A stretch of DNA of 64,000 nt, taken from assembly GCA_036245525.1 (NCBI GenBank), contig BTPG01000002.1, positions 125,501,615 through 125,565,614 on the forward strand, given 5' to 3'. Shown piece by piece: positions 1 through 10,773 of this stretch (the first letter of the stretch is position 1; each line of letters opens with the position of its first letter). Source of the stretch: Semisulcospira habei (lineage: Eukaryota > Mollusca > Gastropoda > Semisulcospiridae). The notes under the pieces are model-generated. The model was given only the letters and a program-made list of their open reading frames with translations, did no database searches and was not told the DNA's origin. The position numbers and the translations under genes are program-made.

Positions 1-70
1 CGAGACGTGCCGCATCCGGATACGCGGCATAAAGCCAAATTCCCGAATGCAGCACGTTTCGAATGGCCCA
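1..70. repeat. H3 hairpin fragment cut by window edge
   Basis: Starts inside an H3-type palindrome (CGAGACGTGCCGCATCCGG, then ATACGCGGCAT). The right arm is decayed but still reads GCACGTTTCGAATG. The left TTAA end lies outside the window. Confidence 0.6.
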
Positions 71-213
71 AACTGCTGACTGGGCAAAGCATTCCTGCGA
101 CCCGGCGTCGTGTAGGCATTCGTTAGTTGATAGATAAGCACGAGATTTGATTTGAGCTTGAAAGAGCTCGAACGCACAGAACACTTGTTTTATGACTGCA
201 CCTCCATAAACTT

Positions 214-337
214 CATGGGCTAAATAACGTTACTGTGGCTTCGTGGCATCAGAATTACTACAGGGGCGATTGGATCATGGGCTAAATAACGTTACTGTGG
301 CTTCGTGGCCTCAGAATTGCTACAGGGGCGATTGGAT
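214..337. repeat. 62-bp unit, two tandem copies
   Basis: CATGGGCTAAATAACG begins at 214 and again at 276, and the units differ at only a couple of bases. The open frame across it is a by-product of the duplication. The flanks up to 454 hold nothing else I recognise. Confidence 0.85.
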
Positions 338-454
338 CATATACGACCAACTGGGGGCGACCCCAAGAGGAACCGTGCCTCCTGCATCTACGGGTGTATC
401 GATACACACTTTCCCTAACCTTGCGCAGCTGGTCTAAGATTTTGGACAATACAG

Positions 455-492
455 TTCTCGGTGTGAGGTCCAAAATCACAGACCAGCACACA
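455..492. repeat. H5 half-arm
   Basis: Right arm only of the H5 palindrome (AGGTCCAAAATCACAGACC). A left arm is not visible upstream, so this is a solo arm or a decayed hairpin. Confidence 0.6.
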
Positions 493-616
493 AACTCACA
501 GCCGTCTGGTTCAGGAGGTCTGCGAGGTATCAGGGCAAAAATCTCAGAGTAGTGCTCAATTCTTTGTGCGTTTCATTACAAACAAATAGCTCAGCCTGGG
601 GAACAAACGGTTTCCT

Positions 617-682
617 CAAGAGGCACAGATCCGCATGAGCCCCCGCAAGTTAGCAGGGACTCATGAGGAGATATGCCTCTTG
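617..682. repeat. H2 hairpin
   Basis: Arms CAAGAGGCACAGATCCGCAT and the reverse of ATGAGGAGATATGCCTCTTG enclose a GC-rich tip around GCCCCCGCAAGT. A few mismatches between the arms show age. Confidence 0.75.
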
Positions 683-790
683 CACTTCATGTCTAGCTCC
701 AAAACAAGTTCAACCCGAACGAGTAGTGCAGAATTTTATGTGCGTTTTACTAAAAACATTATCTCAAGTCTTTGGAACAAACTGTTTCAG

Positions 791-857
791 CAAGAGGCGT
801 AGAGCACCATGAGCCCCCGCAAGCTTGCAGGGGGCTCATGAGGATCTATGCCTCCCG
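791..857. repeat. H2 hairpin
   Basis: Second H2 copy 110 bp downstream of the first. The tip AGCCCCCGCAAGCTTGCAGG is nearly perfect, while the outer arms carry substitutions (AGAGCACC against GGATCTAT). Confidence 0.75.
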
Positions 858-1484
858 CACTCTGTCTGTCTAGGTCCCAGTGACCCAATTAAAAACCTGC
901 TGAACCCGAACGAAAACCAACTGGTGCGTACAGAATACTAATATTCCAACAAACTGCATGACCGCCCTCGCTTCTGAACCTGGCGTGAAATGTGCCCGTG
1001 ACCGCTGGTAATTAAGATTGCAATTCACTAAAATTCACTTTGCATACCTATCCACGCCCCGTTGCAAAACAGTTGCAAATTTCACAATCAGCATATCCAC
1101 GATAATTATATCCAACTGAGCGGAATGATCCATTGAAACGCAACCCACGCCCGGCTGCCAATCAGCACGTGAAGGGCAGGATGTACGCCTGGAGCTGCCC
1201 CAAACGAGCGTTCAAGGCGCCCCGCATCAATAGCTGCGGAACGGATGATGCCCCGAAGACGCGAGGTAGTCAAATGCAAATTTAAAAAATATTTTCTAGT
1301 TGCACATGATTATCTGAGACGAATGGTATCGACTTCCGGTAGCCATCATAACTCTTGGTGACATAATCCGTACTTGTTATAGTCGTTTAGACACGAAAAT
1401 ATCCAATGTAGAACACCATTTTATTTTGTTCATTAAGAAATCACATCACAAAGGAAACCGACTTAGAGAGATGTTGAGAAAATG
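858..1484. other. unannotated stretch
   Basis: No coding potential, repeat or RNA gene recognised. Around 1205-1260 a phrase CCCGCATCAATAGCTGCGG recurs at about 29470-29490, so it probably belongs to another decayed dispersed repeat. Confidence 0.5.
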
Positions 1485-1552
1485 TGTGCTGGTCTGTGAT
1501 TTTAGACCTTACAGCCTTCGGTCGTAAGGTCCAAAATCACAGACCAGCACAT
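1485..1552. repeat. H5 hairpin
   Basis: Arms TGTGCTGGTCTGTGATTTTA and its complement ending CACAGACCAGCACAT, joined by a short tip CTTACAGCCTTCGGTCGTAAG. Almost perfect pairing over about 30 bp. Confidence 0.85.
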
Positions 1553-1802
1553 CAAACGAAAAAACTTCAAGTTACAGTCACCACATGCAACTTACTGGCC
1601 ACAAAAATATAAAATAAAAATAAAACAATAAAATGGAACACACGCAGCATGCAAAGAGAGCGAACGATGAAATGACGCATATTCTCCCGCTAACGTTCAT
1701 TATCAATCACAACTGTGCACAGAAATGAATTTACTTTGATGGAAAGTGTCCCCCACATTCAGAAACCGAAGGTCGGCGTACCTTTTGCGCAGACGATTTC
1801 TT

Positions 1803-2240
1803 GGGAACGTTGCCCACCTGCTTGACACGCAGATCCTCATAAACCCTTGCCCACGACTGTCGCAGGGAACGTTGCCCACCTGCTTGACACGCAGATCCTC
1901 ATAAACCCTTGCCCACGACTGTCGCAGGGAACGTCGCCCACCTGCTTGACACGCAGATCCTCATAAACCCTTGCCCACGACTGTCGCAGGGAACGTTGCC
2001 CACCTGCTTGACACGCAGATCCTCATAAACCCTTGCCCACGACTGTCGCAGGGAACGTTGCCCACCTGCTTGACACGCAGATCCTCATAAACCCTTGCCC
2101 ACGACTGTCGCAGGGAACGTTGCCAGATCCTCTTGACATCGCAGATCCTCATAAACCCTTGCCCACGACTGTCGCAGGGAACGTCGCCCACCTGCTTGAC
2201 ACGCAGATCCTCATAAACCCTTGCCCACGACTGTCGCAGG
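1803..2240. repeat. 62-bp minisatellite, about 7 units
   Basis: GGGAACGTTGCCCACC recurs every 62 bp (1803, 1865, 1927, 1989, 2051, 2113, about 2175). The sixth unit is altered (CCAGATCCTCTTGACATCGC). Each unit contains CACGCAGATCCTCATAAACC, faintly like an H2 arm. Both strands have open frames across it with no sign of real coding. Confidence 0.9.
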
Positions 2241-2331
2241 TGCAGATTCTATGTATACTTTGGCCAGTAACAGAATTAAATTTCAAACATACACATTTTT
2301 TACGTTATATTTCTTGACACCGTTACTTACT

Positions 2332-2354
2332 GGGGGGGGGGGGGGGGGGGGGGG
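2332..2354 (+). repeat. poly-G run
   Basis: About 23 consecutive G residues, followed by A-rich sequence. Confidence 0.9.
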
Positions 2355-2404
2355 CCAACAACAAAAAAAACAACTAAGTAGTCTGTGCCTATTTTTACAT
2401 TACC

Positions 2405-2825
2405 AACTTTTTGTAAAATGTATCATATCGTTTTGTATCGTATCGTATCGCATCGTTTAGCATCGTATCGTATTGTATCGCATCGTTTTGTATCGTTTCA
2501 TATCGTTTTGTGTCGTATCGTTTTGCTTCGTGTCGTTTAGTATCGTATCGTTTTGAATCGTATCGTTTTTTATGGTATCATAGTATCGTTTAGTATCGTA
2601 TCGTATCGTTTTGTATCGAATCGTATCGTTTGTATCGTTTTGTATTGTATTGTATCGTACTGTATCGTATCGTCTCGTATCGAACTGTATCGTATCGTTT
2701 TGTATTGTATCGTTTTGTATCGAACTGTAACGTATCGTTTTGTATTGTATCGTATCGTATCGAACTGTATCGTATTGTTTTGTATTGTATCGTATCGTAT
2801 CGTACCGTATCGCATCTCTTTATTA
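2405..2825. repeat. TATCG pentanucleotide satellite
   Basis: About 420 bp made of TATCG, TATCGTATCG and TATCGTTTTG variants. Variation looks hierarchical (5-bp units mixed with 10-bp TATCGTTTTG units). Peptides of the VSYRIVSYRIV type in several frames are by-products. Confidence 0.9.
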
Positions 2826-2969
2826 TATAGTTTCTGAGACGAAGGAGGGCCGAGGGGATCTAGCAAGAGACTAGAGAGAGAGGAAAAAAGCGAGTTGCCT
2901 GTGCGCAGCCAATGCGAGCCACGTCTGGCGTCCCGTGATGCTGGCCTTCCGGTCTCATCTGGAGTAAGG

Positions 2970-3049
2970 TTAACGCATTCGCGCCCAGCCGCACCCGGAT
3001 GCGCGGCATAAGCCGCGCATCCGGATGCGGCTGGGCGCGAGTGAGTTAA
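2970..3049. mobile_element. H3 TTAA hairpin element, complete
   Basis: Exactly 80 bp from TTAA (2970-2973) to TTAA (3046-3049), palindromic throughout with centre near GCGGCATAAGCCGC. The arms carry CGCCCAGCCGCACCCGG instead of the usual GACGTGCCGC. The variant change is matched on both arms, so pairing is preserved. Confidence 0.85.
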
Positions 3050-3756
3050 CCTTGTCACACGCTCTCCTCCGTTAACCCTCACAGCCCTGACACACTACAA
3101 CGGGACATGGCTCGACCCACGCTGGCCGGCTCCCTCCACTCTCTTCCGCTGAACAACTAGACGCCACGTTACTGGAAGAAACGCCAAGCTATTCTGGCAT
3201 CATCCTTTGAATTATCACCATCGACCTGCCTCCTCTCATGACCTGTAATTCACTGAGCGAAAAAAAAAAAAGTTGTTTTAATGCACCTACTATTGACACG
3301 CCGCTGGGATCGCTTTCATCCTTGCCAACCCAGTAAACAAAGGTCTACGGGCCCACGACGGCCACAGTGGGCCCGCTCACGACCAGACGTTTTGCTCCAT
3401 GTGAAACCAGCTCGCTGGTTATGCAGAACGTGCCTTGAGCTATTAGGTCGCCCTGTGTTTCCCCGTGAACTTTGGCGCTAAAATAGTGACCCGTCAAGTC
3501 GTATCAACGGTAGTCTGTCACACGCCTTCTCTAGAACTATCTTGGTACTATCTTAAAACCAATTAACGTCTCTCTAACACATTACGGCCAGATATAGATC
3601 AACCATATTCGTGTTCGCCCCTAGTTGCCAAGCTATTCGAGGACCACCTTGCAACTGTCATAGTCGATCTGTCTCCTGAACTGACCATTCAGCAACTCTC
3701 ATCCAGTATCAAAGAAAGCGCAGGCAGTAAGTATGGGCTAAGGTTAGAAAAACTAG
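3050..3756. other. decayed H1 and H6 pieces
   Basis: No gene seen. It holds a degenerate H1 right arm at about 3187-3235 (GCCAAGCTATTCTGGCATCA), a second at about 3625-3685, and an H6 half (3338-3398) with GGGCCCACGACGGCCACAG and GACGTTTTGCTCC. Confidence 0.55.
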
Positions 3757-4130
3757 CCCCAGAAAAAGGTTGGTTGGTTGTGCCTTGCTTAACGTCCCGA
3801 AGGCAACAAGACTTTCTCAGGACGTGCCTGCACTGCTTGTGAAAAAAACAAGAAAGGCAAAGCCATTATGGCTCACGTGTATGACCGATTTACATATGTG
3901 TGACCTTTGTGACATGGGCTGGCTTCTGCAGCAGCAAAATCCATGTTGTGATTAGTATTTGAGAAAACAAAAACAGCTTTTGTCAAAATATGGCTATTTT
4001 TCACCTATTTCCTGAGGTCTCATGACCCTTGACCTTTCTAAGGGATCAACCAAATTAGTGTGCATAGAAATGACTTCCCAGCAGGTATCTCTGTAGCACG
4101 TTTGGGCTTAAAGTTGTGAATAGTATTTGA

Positions 4131-4517
4131 TTGATTGATTGATTGTACATTGCTTAACGTCCCGACAGCAACAAGGCTTTCTCAGGACGTGCCTGCACTG
4201 CTTGTGAAAAAAAACTAAACAGAAAATTGAATGTATGTCGCCAGCCGGTCAAATACATTAAATAAACCTACAACATGGGGCATAAATAAAGCTAAGACCA
4301 TTTAGCAACACACATCCAATATCAAGAGCTACAGGCAGTGCAGAAAGTAGGGAGAGTTTTAAAAAGGCAAATACAGGTGAATGGACAAAGGGTAGACAGA
4401 AACACATGCCCCAGAATAGAGAGAAAAACCCACCCTGTGGGGCTGACCAGGGTGACCCTGGGAACTAAAAAATACCTAACCCCACCCAAGTCCCCCAAGG
4501 CAGACCAGGGTGGGGGG
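4131..4517 (-). mobile_element. CTR retroposon inside D repeat
   Basis: Complete copy with TSD AATAGTATTTGA at 4119-4130 and 4518-4529. The (GATT)n tail is at the left end and GCAGACCAGGGTGGGG at the right. An uninterrupted equivalent of the insertion site occurs in the neighbouring D units. Confidence 0.88.
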
Positions 4518-4612
4518 AATAGTATTTGAGAAAAAACATCTTTTGTCAAAATATGGCCCGAAATAACCACATTTTGACAAAAGATGTTTTTTTTTTTTCT
4601 CAAATACTATTC
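4518..4612. repeat. inverted duplication within D repeat
   Basis: AATAGTATTTGAGAAAAAAC and ATCTTTTGTCAAAAT read inward from the left and are mirrored on the right (ATTTTGACAAAAGATG, then CTCAAATACTATT). The spacer is about 20 bp. One D unit appears to have been copied in reverse. Confidence 0.8.
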
Positions 4613-5740
4613 ACAACTTCAAGCCCAGGAGCCCTTCTTGACCCTTGACCTTTCCGAGGGGTAATCCAAATTAGTATGCATAGACAGGTCTTACCATCAG
4701 GTATCTCTGTACCCAAGTGTGGGTTTGAAGTTGTAAATTAGTATTTCAGAAAATAACATCTTTTGCCAAAATATGGCTATTTTATTTTCCAGCTGTGACT
4801 CTGACCTTTCCGTGGGTAAGCAATTAGTATGCATAGAAGGTCTTGACCCTTGACCTTTCCGAGGGGTAATCCAAATTAGCATGCATAGACAGGTCTTACC
4901 ATCAGGTATCTCTGTACCCAAGTGTGGGTTTGAAGTTGTAAATAGTATTTCAGAAAATAACATCTTTTGCCAAAATATGGCTATTTTTCAGCTATTTCCT
5001 GAGCTTTTGTGACTCTAGACCTTTCCGAGGGATCAACCAAATTAGTATGCATAGAAAGGTCTTACCATCAGGTATCTTTGTACCAAGTTTGGGTTTGAAG
5101 TTGTGAATAGTGTTTGAGAAAAAATAAATTATGCCAAAATATAGCTATTTTTGATATATTTCCTGATCCCCTGTGACCTTGACCTTGTGAGAGGTCACTC
5201 AAACTGATATGTTTATAAAGATCTTGCCAACAAAGTATCCTTGGGCCAAGTTTGAAGAATGTGGTTTGATTAGTCTCCGAGAAAATGCCAACGAGTTTAC
5301 GACGGCGGACGGACGACGGACGGACGACAAAACAAACTCACTTTTGCTTCGCACGTGAGCCAAAAATTAAACAGAATATTGAATGTATTTCGCCAGCCGG
5401 TCTAATACGCTAAATAAACCTAAGACCATTTAGCAACACACATCCAATTTCAAGAGCTGCAGGGAAATTTAAAAAAAAAAAAAAAGGAAAATACAGATGA
5501 ATGGACCAAGGGTAGACAGAAACACTTGCCCCAGAATAGCGGGGAAAACCCACCCTGTGGGACTGACCAGGGTGACCCTGGGAGCTAAAAAGTACTTACC
5601 CCCCCCCCCCCAAGTTCCCCAGGGAAGACCCGGGTGGGGGCCCCAGAAAAAGGAATGAAAGCCATACCTTGGAACTAAAATGTAGTTCATTCCAACCAAG
5701 TCCCCCAGGGTGGGGGCTTGCCGATGCCGGATAAAAAATG

Positions 5741-5820
5741 ATTAGACAAGGGTAGTGCTTCATCAGCTTGGCACCCTGACAGGCGCCAAGCTGATCAAGC
5801 ACTGCCCTTGAACTATCATG
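5741..5820. repeat. H1 hairpin
   Basis: Arms CAAGGGTAGTGCTTCATCAG and CTGATCAAGCACTGCCCTTG flank a loop around CTTGGCACCCTGACAGG. Just upstream (5654-5730) a CTR-like phrase CCAAGTCCCCCAGGGTGGGG suggests an old CTR end. Confidence 0.75.
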
Positions 5821-5849
5821 GGCGATATTCATTACATCATTATTATTAC

Positions 5850-5925
5850 TGGTTGGTTGGTTGCTTGGTTGGTTGCTTGGTTGCTTGGTTGGTTGGTTGG
5901 TTGGTTGGTTGGTGGTGGTGGTGGT
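5850..5925. repeat. (TTGG)n microsatellite
   Basis: TTGG units with some TTGC interruptions, ending in a (GGT)n run. Confidence 0.85.
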
Positions 5926-6601
<676 letters not shown>

Positions 6602-6854
6602 TACAGGGGAGAGTCAAGTTAGCCAGCAGCAGACACCTCCACTGTGACGCCATCATATCCATTCAGCGTCACGCCGCCCGCTTTCCCCCCATACAACACA
6701 CAACAGGAACTCTGGGCACATTACGCCAGTAACCAGCCTGTTTATGCTTACTAGGCTAGTCACCAGTACGTCATCATAGTTAGTGTTTTCTACGGCCTGT
6801 TTTTCTAGGTATTTCATTTTATACGATTACAGTGAGTTGTTCGTCATCGTTTAT

Positions 6855-7266
6855 ACCCCACCCGGGTCTGCCCTGGGGGACTTGGGTGGGGTTGACTACT
6901 TTTTAGTTCCCAGGGTCACCCTGGTCAGCCCCACAGGGTGGGTTTACCTTCTACTCTGGGGCATGTGTTTCTGTCTACCCTTGGTCCATTCACCTGTATT
7001 TGCCTTTTTCAAACTCTCCCTACTGTCTGCGCTGCCTGTAGCTCTTGATATTGGATGTGTGTTGCTAAATGGTCTTAGCTTTATTTAGGCCCCATGGCGT
7101 AGGTTTATTTAACGTATTGGACCGGCTGGCGACATACATTCAATATTCTGTTGTTGTTTTTTTTGTTGTTGTTGTTGTTATTGTTGTTGTTTTCAGAAGC
7201 AGTGCAGGCACGTCCTGAGAAAGCCTTGTTGCTGTCGGGACGTTAAGCAATGTACAATCAATCAAT
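6855..7266 (+). mobile_element. CTR retroposon
   Basis: Oriented with CCACCCGGGTCTGCCCTGGG at the 5' end and GACGTTAAGCAATGTACAAT plus (CAAT)n at the 3' end. TSD CGTCATCGTTTAT, 13 bp, at 6842-6854 and 7267-7279. An internal (GTT)n tract replaces the usual A/T run. Confidence 0.88.
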
Positions 7267-7279
7267 CGTCATCGTTTAT

Positions 7280-7821
7280 TCGTGTTCGCGCTGTGACTTT
7301 AGCTTATTAACGCATTGTTGGACCATAAAACCATCTAACTTGGCTCTTGCCTGCAGTCGATTCTTTTCAAGTCGATCTTATCTTCACCCTTAGAGCGATT
7401 TGTGACGCTTGTCTTAATCACCTGTGTGCACGACTGACGTATTAAGTGCGCTGTGACACTTTCCCTCGTCGTGTTTTCCTTCACTTCCTGGTGCTAGTTT
7501 GCCTGTGCACACTGTGTTCCCCTACGTAGTGCTGACAGACTTACATTCCCTGCCACGCAGCGGGATCGTTCAAGCTGTGACAGTGTACAGTGTGTGCCGA
7601 GGGGATTAGTTCCCCCCCCCCTCCCCCCCCCCCCCCCGCTGTATGTGACGTCACCAATACTGGCCACTTGGAGTAAGGCCGTGACCGCTTTTGCTTATCT
7701 TTGCAGTGTTGTGTTTTATCAAAGCGAAAAACAAAACTCTAATTCACTTCACTTAATTTACGAACTTTTAGACGTTTGTTGTGGTTCTATTACACGTTAG
7801 CATAGTCTCGCGGTTCTTATC
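7280..7821 (+). other. possible 5' region of the LINE at 7822
   Basis: No repeat match inside the window. The reading frame of the LINE endonuclease downstream extends back to about 7594 apart from a stop near 7798. I infer this is LINE 5' sequence, but cannot show it. Confidence 0.3.
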
Positions 7822-8420
7822 ATGATTTGTGACCGCCAACTACACATTGGTCATTTGAACGTTTACCACCTAGTCAATCAAGTAACCGATCTTTGTGTGC
7901 TCTTGACGCAACCCAATCCTTTCCATTTGTTTGGTGTCACAGAATCGCGCTTCAATCCTAACATCAGTGATGAGGCCGTTTCTATCCAGGACTTTACCGT
8001 CCTACGCCGCGATGCTGAATACACAGGTCAGACGGGCATAGCGGTGTATATTCACAACTCGATCAGCGGCATCGCCTGTCGGCGTAAGGACCTGGAATCA
8101 CAAACAGTAGAATGTGTGTGGACTGAGTTAAGGGCAGACAAAGGTAGTCCTGTGCTCATTGGGTACGTCTACAGAAACTCAACATCAACATTCCAGTGGT
8201 TCGATGACTTTACTGTTATGATGGATAAAGTTTAAAAAAATCCAGTGCTGAAATGTTGATACTGGGCGACCTTAATATTATGTTCTAGCAGTGAAAAACT
8301 TTTGAAAGTACCGAAAATAAATACAAAGTCCTTTGGTCAAAGGTCCTTTTGTTTCCAGGCTCCAGTCATTTGGAATTCGTTTCCGAAGCACATTCGTGAT
8401 GCCCCGACAGTAATTTCTTT

Positions 8421-8805
8421 GATTGATTGATTGTACATTGCTAAAGCTTAACGTCCCGACAGCAACAAGGCTTTCTCAGGACGTGACTGCACTGCTTGTG
8501 AAAAAAAACAACAGAATATTGAATTATGTCGCCAGCCGGTCTAATACGCTACGATATGGGACCTAAATAAAGCTAAGACCATTTAGCAACACACATCCAA
8601 TATCAAGAGCTACAGGCAGCGCAGACAGCAGGGAGAGTTTAAAATAGGAAAATACAGGTGAATGGACCAAGGGTAGACAGAAACACATGACCCAGAATAG
8701 AGAGGAAAAACCACCCTCTGGGGCTGACCAGGGTGACCCTGGGAACTAAAAAGTAGTTAACCCCACCCAAGTCCCCCAGGGCAGACCCGGGGGGGGGGGG
8801 GGGGG
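8421..8805 (-). mobile_element. CTR retroposon inside LINE end
   Basis: TSD AGTAATTTCTTT, 12 bp, at 8409-8420 and 8806-8817. Removing the element restores the LINE frame across TVISFKSQLKTH, which fixes both boundaries independently. A poly-G run of about 17 sits at its right end. Confidence 0.9.
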
Positions 8806-9103
8806 AGTAATTTCTTTCAAAAGTCAGCTTAAAACACACATTTTTCCAGTCTCACTACTCTGTCTTACCAAATTCCAGTCTCTTTTCTGTTTCACAATAA
8901 CATCATGATCCTGTGCCAGTCCTTGTTGCGATGGTTGTTTGTGCTTTGGGTGTGTTTATGTGCTGTTCATTTTAGAATTTGTATTGTAATATTTGTATTT
9001 TGTGTTGTTGCTGTCTATTGATTTGTGTTTAGGTTTTAACTTTGATTTCCATTGTACAGCGCTTAGAGCCTGCACTGCAGGGAGTTTGCGCTTTATAAAT
9101 ATA

Positions 9104-9107
<4 letters not shown>

Positions 9108-9134
<27 letters not shown>

Positions 9135-9145
9135 ATTATTTATTA

Positions 9146-9240
<95 letters not shown>
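9108..9240. repeat. (TAA)n microsatellite tail
   Basis: (ATT)n for about 30 bp, then ATTAATTAAT, then about 95 bp of (TAA)n. This is the expanded 3' tail of the nested LINE. Confidence 0.9.
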
Positions 9241-9242
<2 letters not shown>

Positions 9243-9672
9243 TGTTCTTGAATAACCCCGCCTGAGAGTGTACTATCTCATATGTTTAGGTTGAACCAGT
9301 TAGTTAGAACAGCAACCCGTGTTAGCCCTACTTCCTCCACCCTTATCGACCACATCTACACGACCAGTAATTCGTAAGACAAGGGTGGTGGGAGTAGAAG
9401 TGCCCCAGGTAGGGATTAGCGATCACTACCCTGTGTGCTGCTGCTTGATCTTAAAATCGGATAATTCTTTCCGCAAGCACCAGCACACAACCATTAGATA
9501 CAGATCGCTTAAACACTTAAACAGGGATGCTTTTTTACGATCTGAGTCACGCACCATTTGATAAGGCCTATCACCATAATGACCCTTGGTGCTCTAAATA
9601 AACATGCTCCACTCAGACAGAAAAGGGTAAAGAACCCCCAACTTCCTGCCTGGTTAAGTAAGGAAATCAAGG

Positions 9673-9721
<49 letters not shown>

Positions 9722-9732
9722 TGTGTGCGTGC

Positions 9733-9796
<64 letters not shown>
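9673..9796. repeat. (TGCG)n/(GT)n microsatellite
   Basis: (GTGC)n changes into pure (GT)n. It abuts the broken end of the LINE relic. Confidence 0.95.
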
Positions 9797-9802
<6 letters not shown>

Positions 9803-9908
9803 TGGTGTATGCGTGAGCAAGGACATGACTGAAAACAGGTCAATGGCCTAATCATTTATTCTTGGAAAATAAAGTTTCATTTCAAGTTTCGTTTCATGAT
9901 TTCATTTC

Positions 9909-9911
<3 letters not shown>

Positions 9912-9994
<83 letters not shown>
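9912..9994. repeat. (CT)n microsatellite
   Basis: About 80 bp of CT, preceded by TTTCATTTCA repeats. Confidence 0.95.
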
Positions 9995-9995
<1 letters not shown>

Positions 9996-10719
9996 CCCCC
10001 CCACTCCCTCCCTCCTCTCACTCAACCGCATGCATGAAAAATGGCACACGTGCTAACTGCTTCCTCCGTTGAGAAATAGAGTTTCATTTCATTTCAACTT
10101 CATTTTATTTCTCTGTATCTTTCTTCCTCGCTGGCTCGCTCATCCGTTCGGGAATGAAATTCATTGTTCTCTCCTTTCTTCTCAAGAGAAAAATGAGATT
10201 CTGCAGTCTTCCTACAGGAAGCTCAAAAGCAGCAATGTGCTGATCTAACCATGAACGCGTAGAAGCAATGCGAACAATCAAAATTAAAATCTCACAATCA
10301 ACAATACAGTCTGCCATCTTCTCGCGTGTTATTTCTTTCTCTCTTTCGTCTTTAAAAGAAAAATAAATAAATAAATGTGTTCTATGTTCTCTACACTGTT
10401 GCTCTAGCACATTCAACAGTCCCCAAAATATAATTTTTAAAAAATAACGTTTTTTTCAAATTCGAATTTCAAAGCTGAAACATCACAATCTGCAACGTCA
10501 ACAAAACGTGGCGCTGGTCTGTGATTTCGGACCTTACGGCCGGTCGTCCTCTGTCCTACACTGTTGCTCTAGCACATTCCACACTCCCCTCCCCCCTCCC
10601 CCCACCCAACAAAAAAAATTAAATAAATAATCTTTTTTTCCCAAAAATTTTAAATTTTAAATCTAAAAAAAAAAATCACAGAATCTGCAACGTTAACAAA
10701 CAAACAAACAAAAAAAGGG
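9995..10719. other. AT-rich stretch with an H5 half-arm
   Basis: No gene recognised. It contains a solo H5 left arm at about 10510-10546 (GCTGGTCTGTGATTTCGGAC). Two approximate copies of CTACACTGTTGCTCTAGCAC (10390 and 10557) each lead into A/T-rich tracts and then an H5 arm, so a local duplication of an H5-containing unit is likely. Confidence 0.5.
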
Positions 10720-10773
10720 ACGCTGGTTTGTGATTTCGGACCTTACGTAAGGTCCGAAATCACAGACCAGCGC
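10720..10773. repeat. H5 hairpin, minimal loop
   Basis: Near-perfect palindrome with centre CCTTACGTAAGG and no loop. Arms CGCTGGTTTGTGATTTCGG and CCGAAATCACAGACCAGCG. Confidence 0.85.

Larger units (their letters stand above)
3853..5366. mobile_element. D repeat, copy 1 (TIR-bearing, non-coding)
   Basis: Begins near GCCATTATGGCTCACGTG and ends CGCACGTGAGCCAAAA, so its ends are inverted (GGCTCACGTG / CACGTGAGCC). The inside is a chain of degenerate units of about 170 bp with TTGACCTTTCCGAGGG, GTATGCATAGAAAGGTC and TTGAAGTTGTGAATAG. The end carries GGACGGACGACGG tracts. No transposase frame is visible. It is inserted in the A-rich tract of a CTR and holds a second CTR. Superfamily not assigned. 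Confidence 0.7.
3757..5653 (-). mobile_element. CTR retroposon split by a D repeat
   Basis: Flanked by a perfect 13-bp duplication CCCCAGAAAAAGG (3757-3769 and 5641-5653). The CTR body is in two parts, 3770-3852 and 5367-5640. They rejoin in the element's internal A-rich tract and continue as GAATATTGAATGTATTTCG. The (GGTT)n end at 3770 is the 3' tail if transcription is on the minus strand. The 1.5-kb insert between the parts is a D repeat. Confidence 0.85.
8287..9240 (+). mobile_element. 5'-truncated LINE 3' end nested in the LINE relic
   Basis: Flanked by TATGTTCT (8279-8286 and 9241-9248). The coding end reads APVIWNSFPKHIRD and, past the CTR insertion, FKSQLKTHFF, the usual C-terminal tail of CR1/L2-type LINEs. 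The 3' UTR contains GTACAGCGCTTAGAGC and TTTGCGCTTTATAAATA followed by (ATT)n/(TAA)n. It is split by a CTR at 8421-8805. Confidence 0.8.
7822..9675 (+). pseudogene. LINE endonuclease relic (CR1/L2/Jockey-like), interrupted
   Basis: The first part (7822-8286) encodes the start of an exonuclease-endonuclease-phosphatase (EEP) domain: HIGHLNV, FGVTESRFN with the catalytic Glu region, GIAVYIHNSI, GYVYRNS. After a stop near 8235 it reads GDLN. The second part (9241-9675) continues with TRVSPTSSTLIDHIYTT, then VGISDHYPV (the terminal Asp-His motif) and KNPQLPAWLSKEIK. The parts are separated by a 954-bp insertion. The family cleaves target DNA for target-primed reverse transcription. Stops, frameshifts and loss of the RT make this copy dead. 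The 3' side ends in a GT microsatellite at 9673. Confidence 0.8.

Noticed and set aside
1487..1552. Hairpins as transcription terminators or riboswitches
   Set aside because: The same palindromes recur in dozens of unrelated places without genes nearby. They are mobile-element cores.
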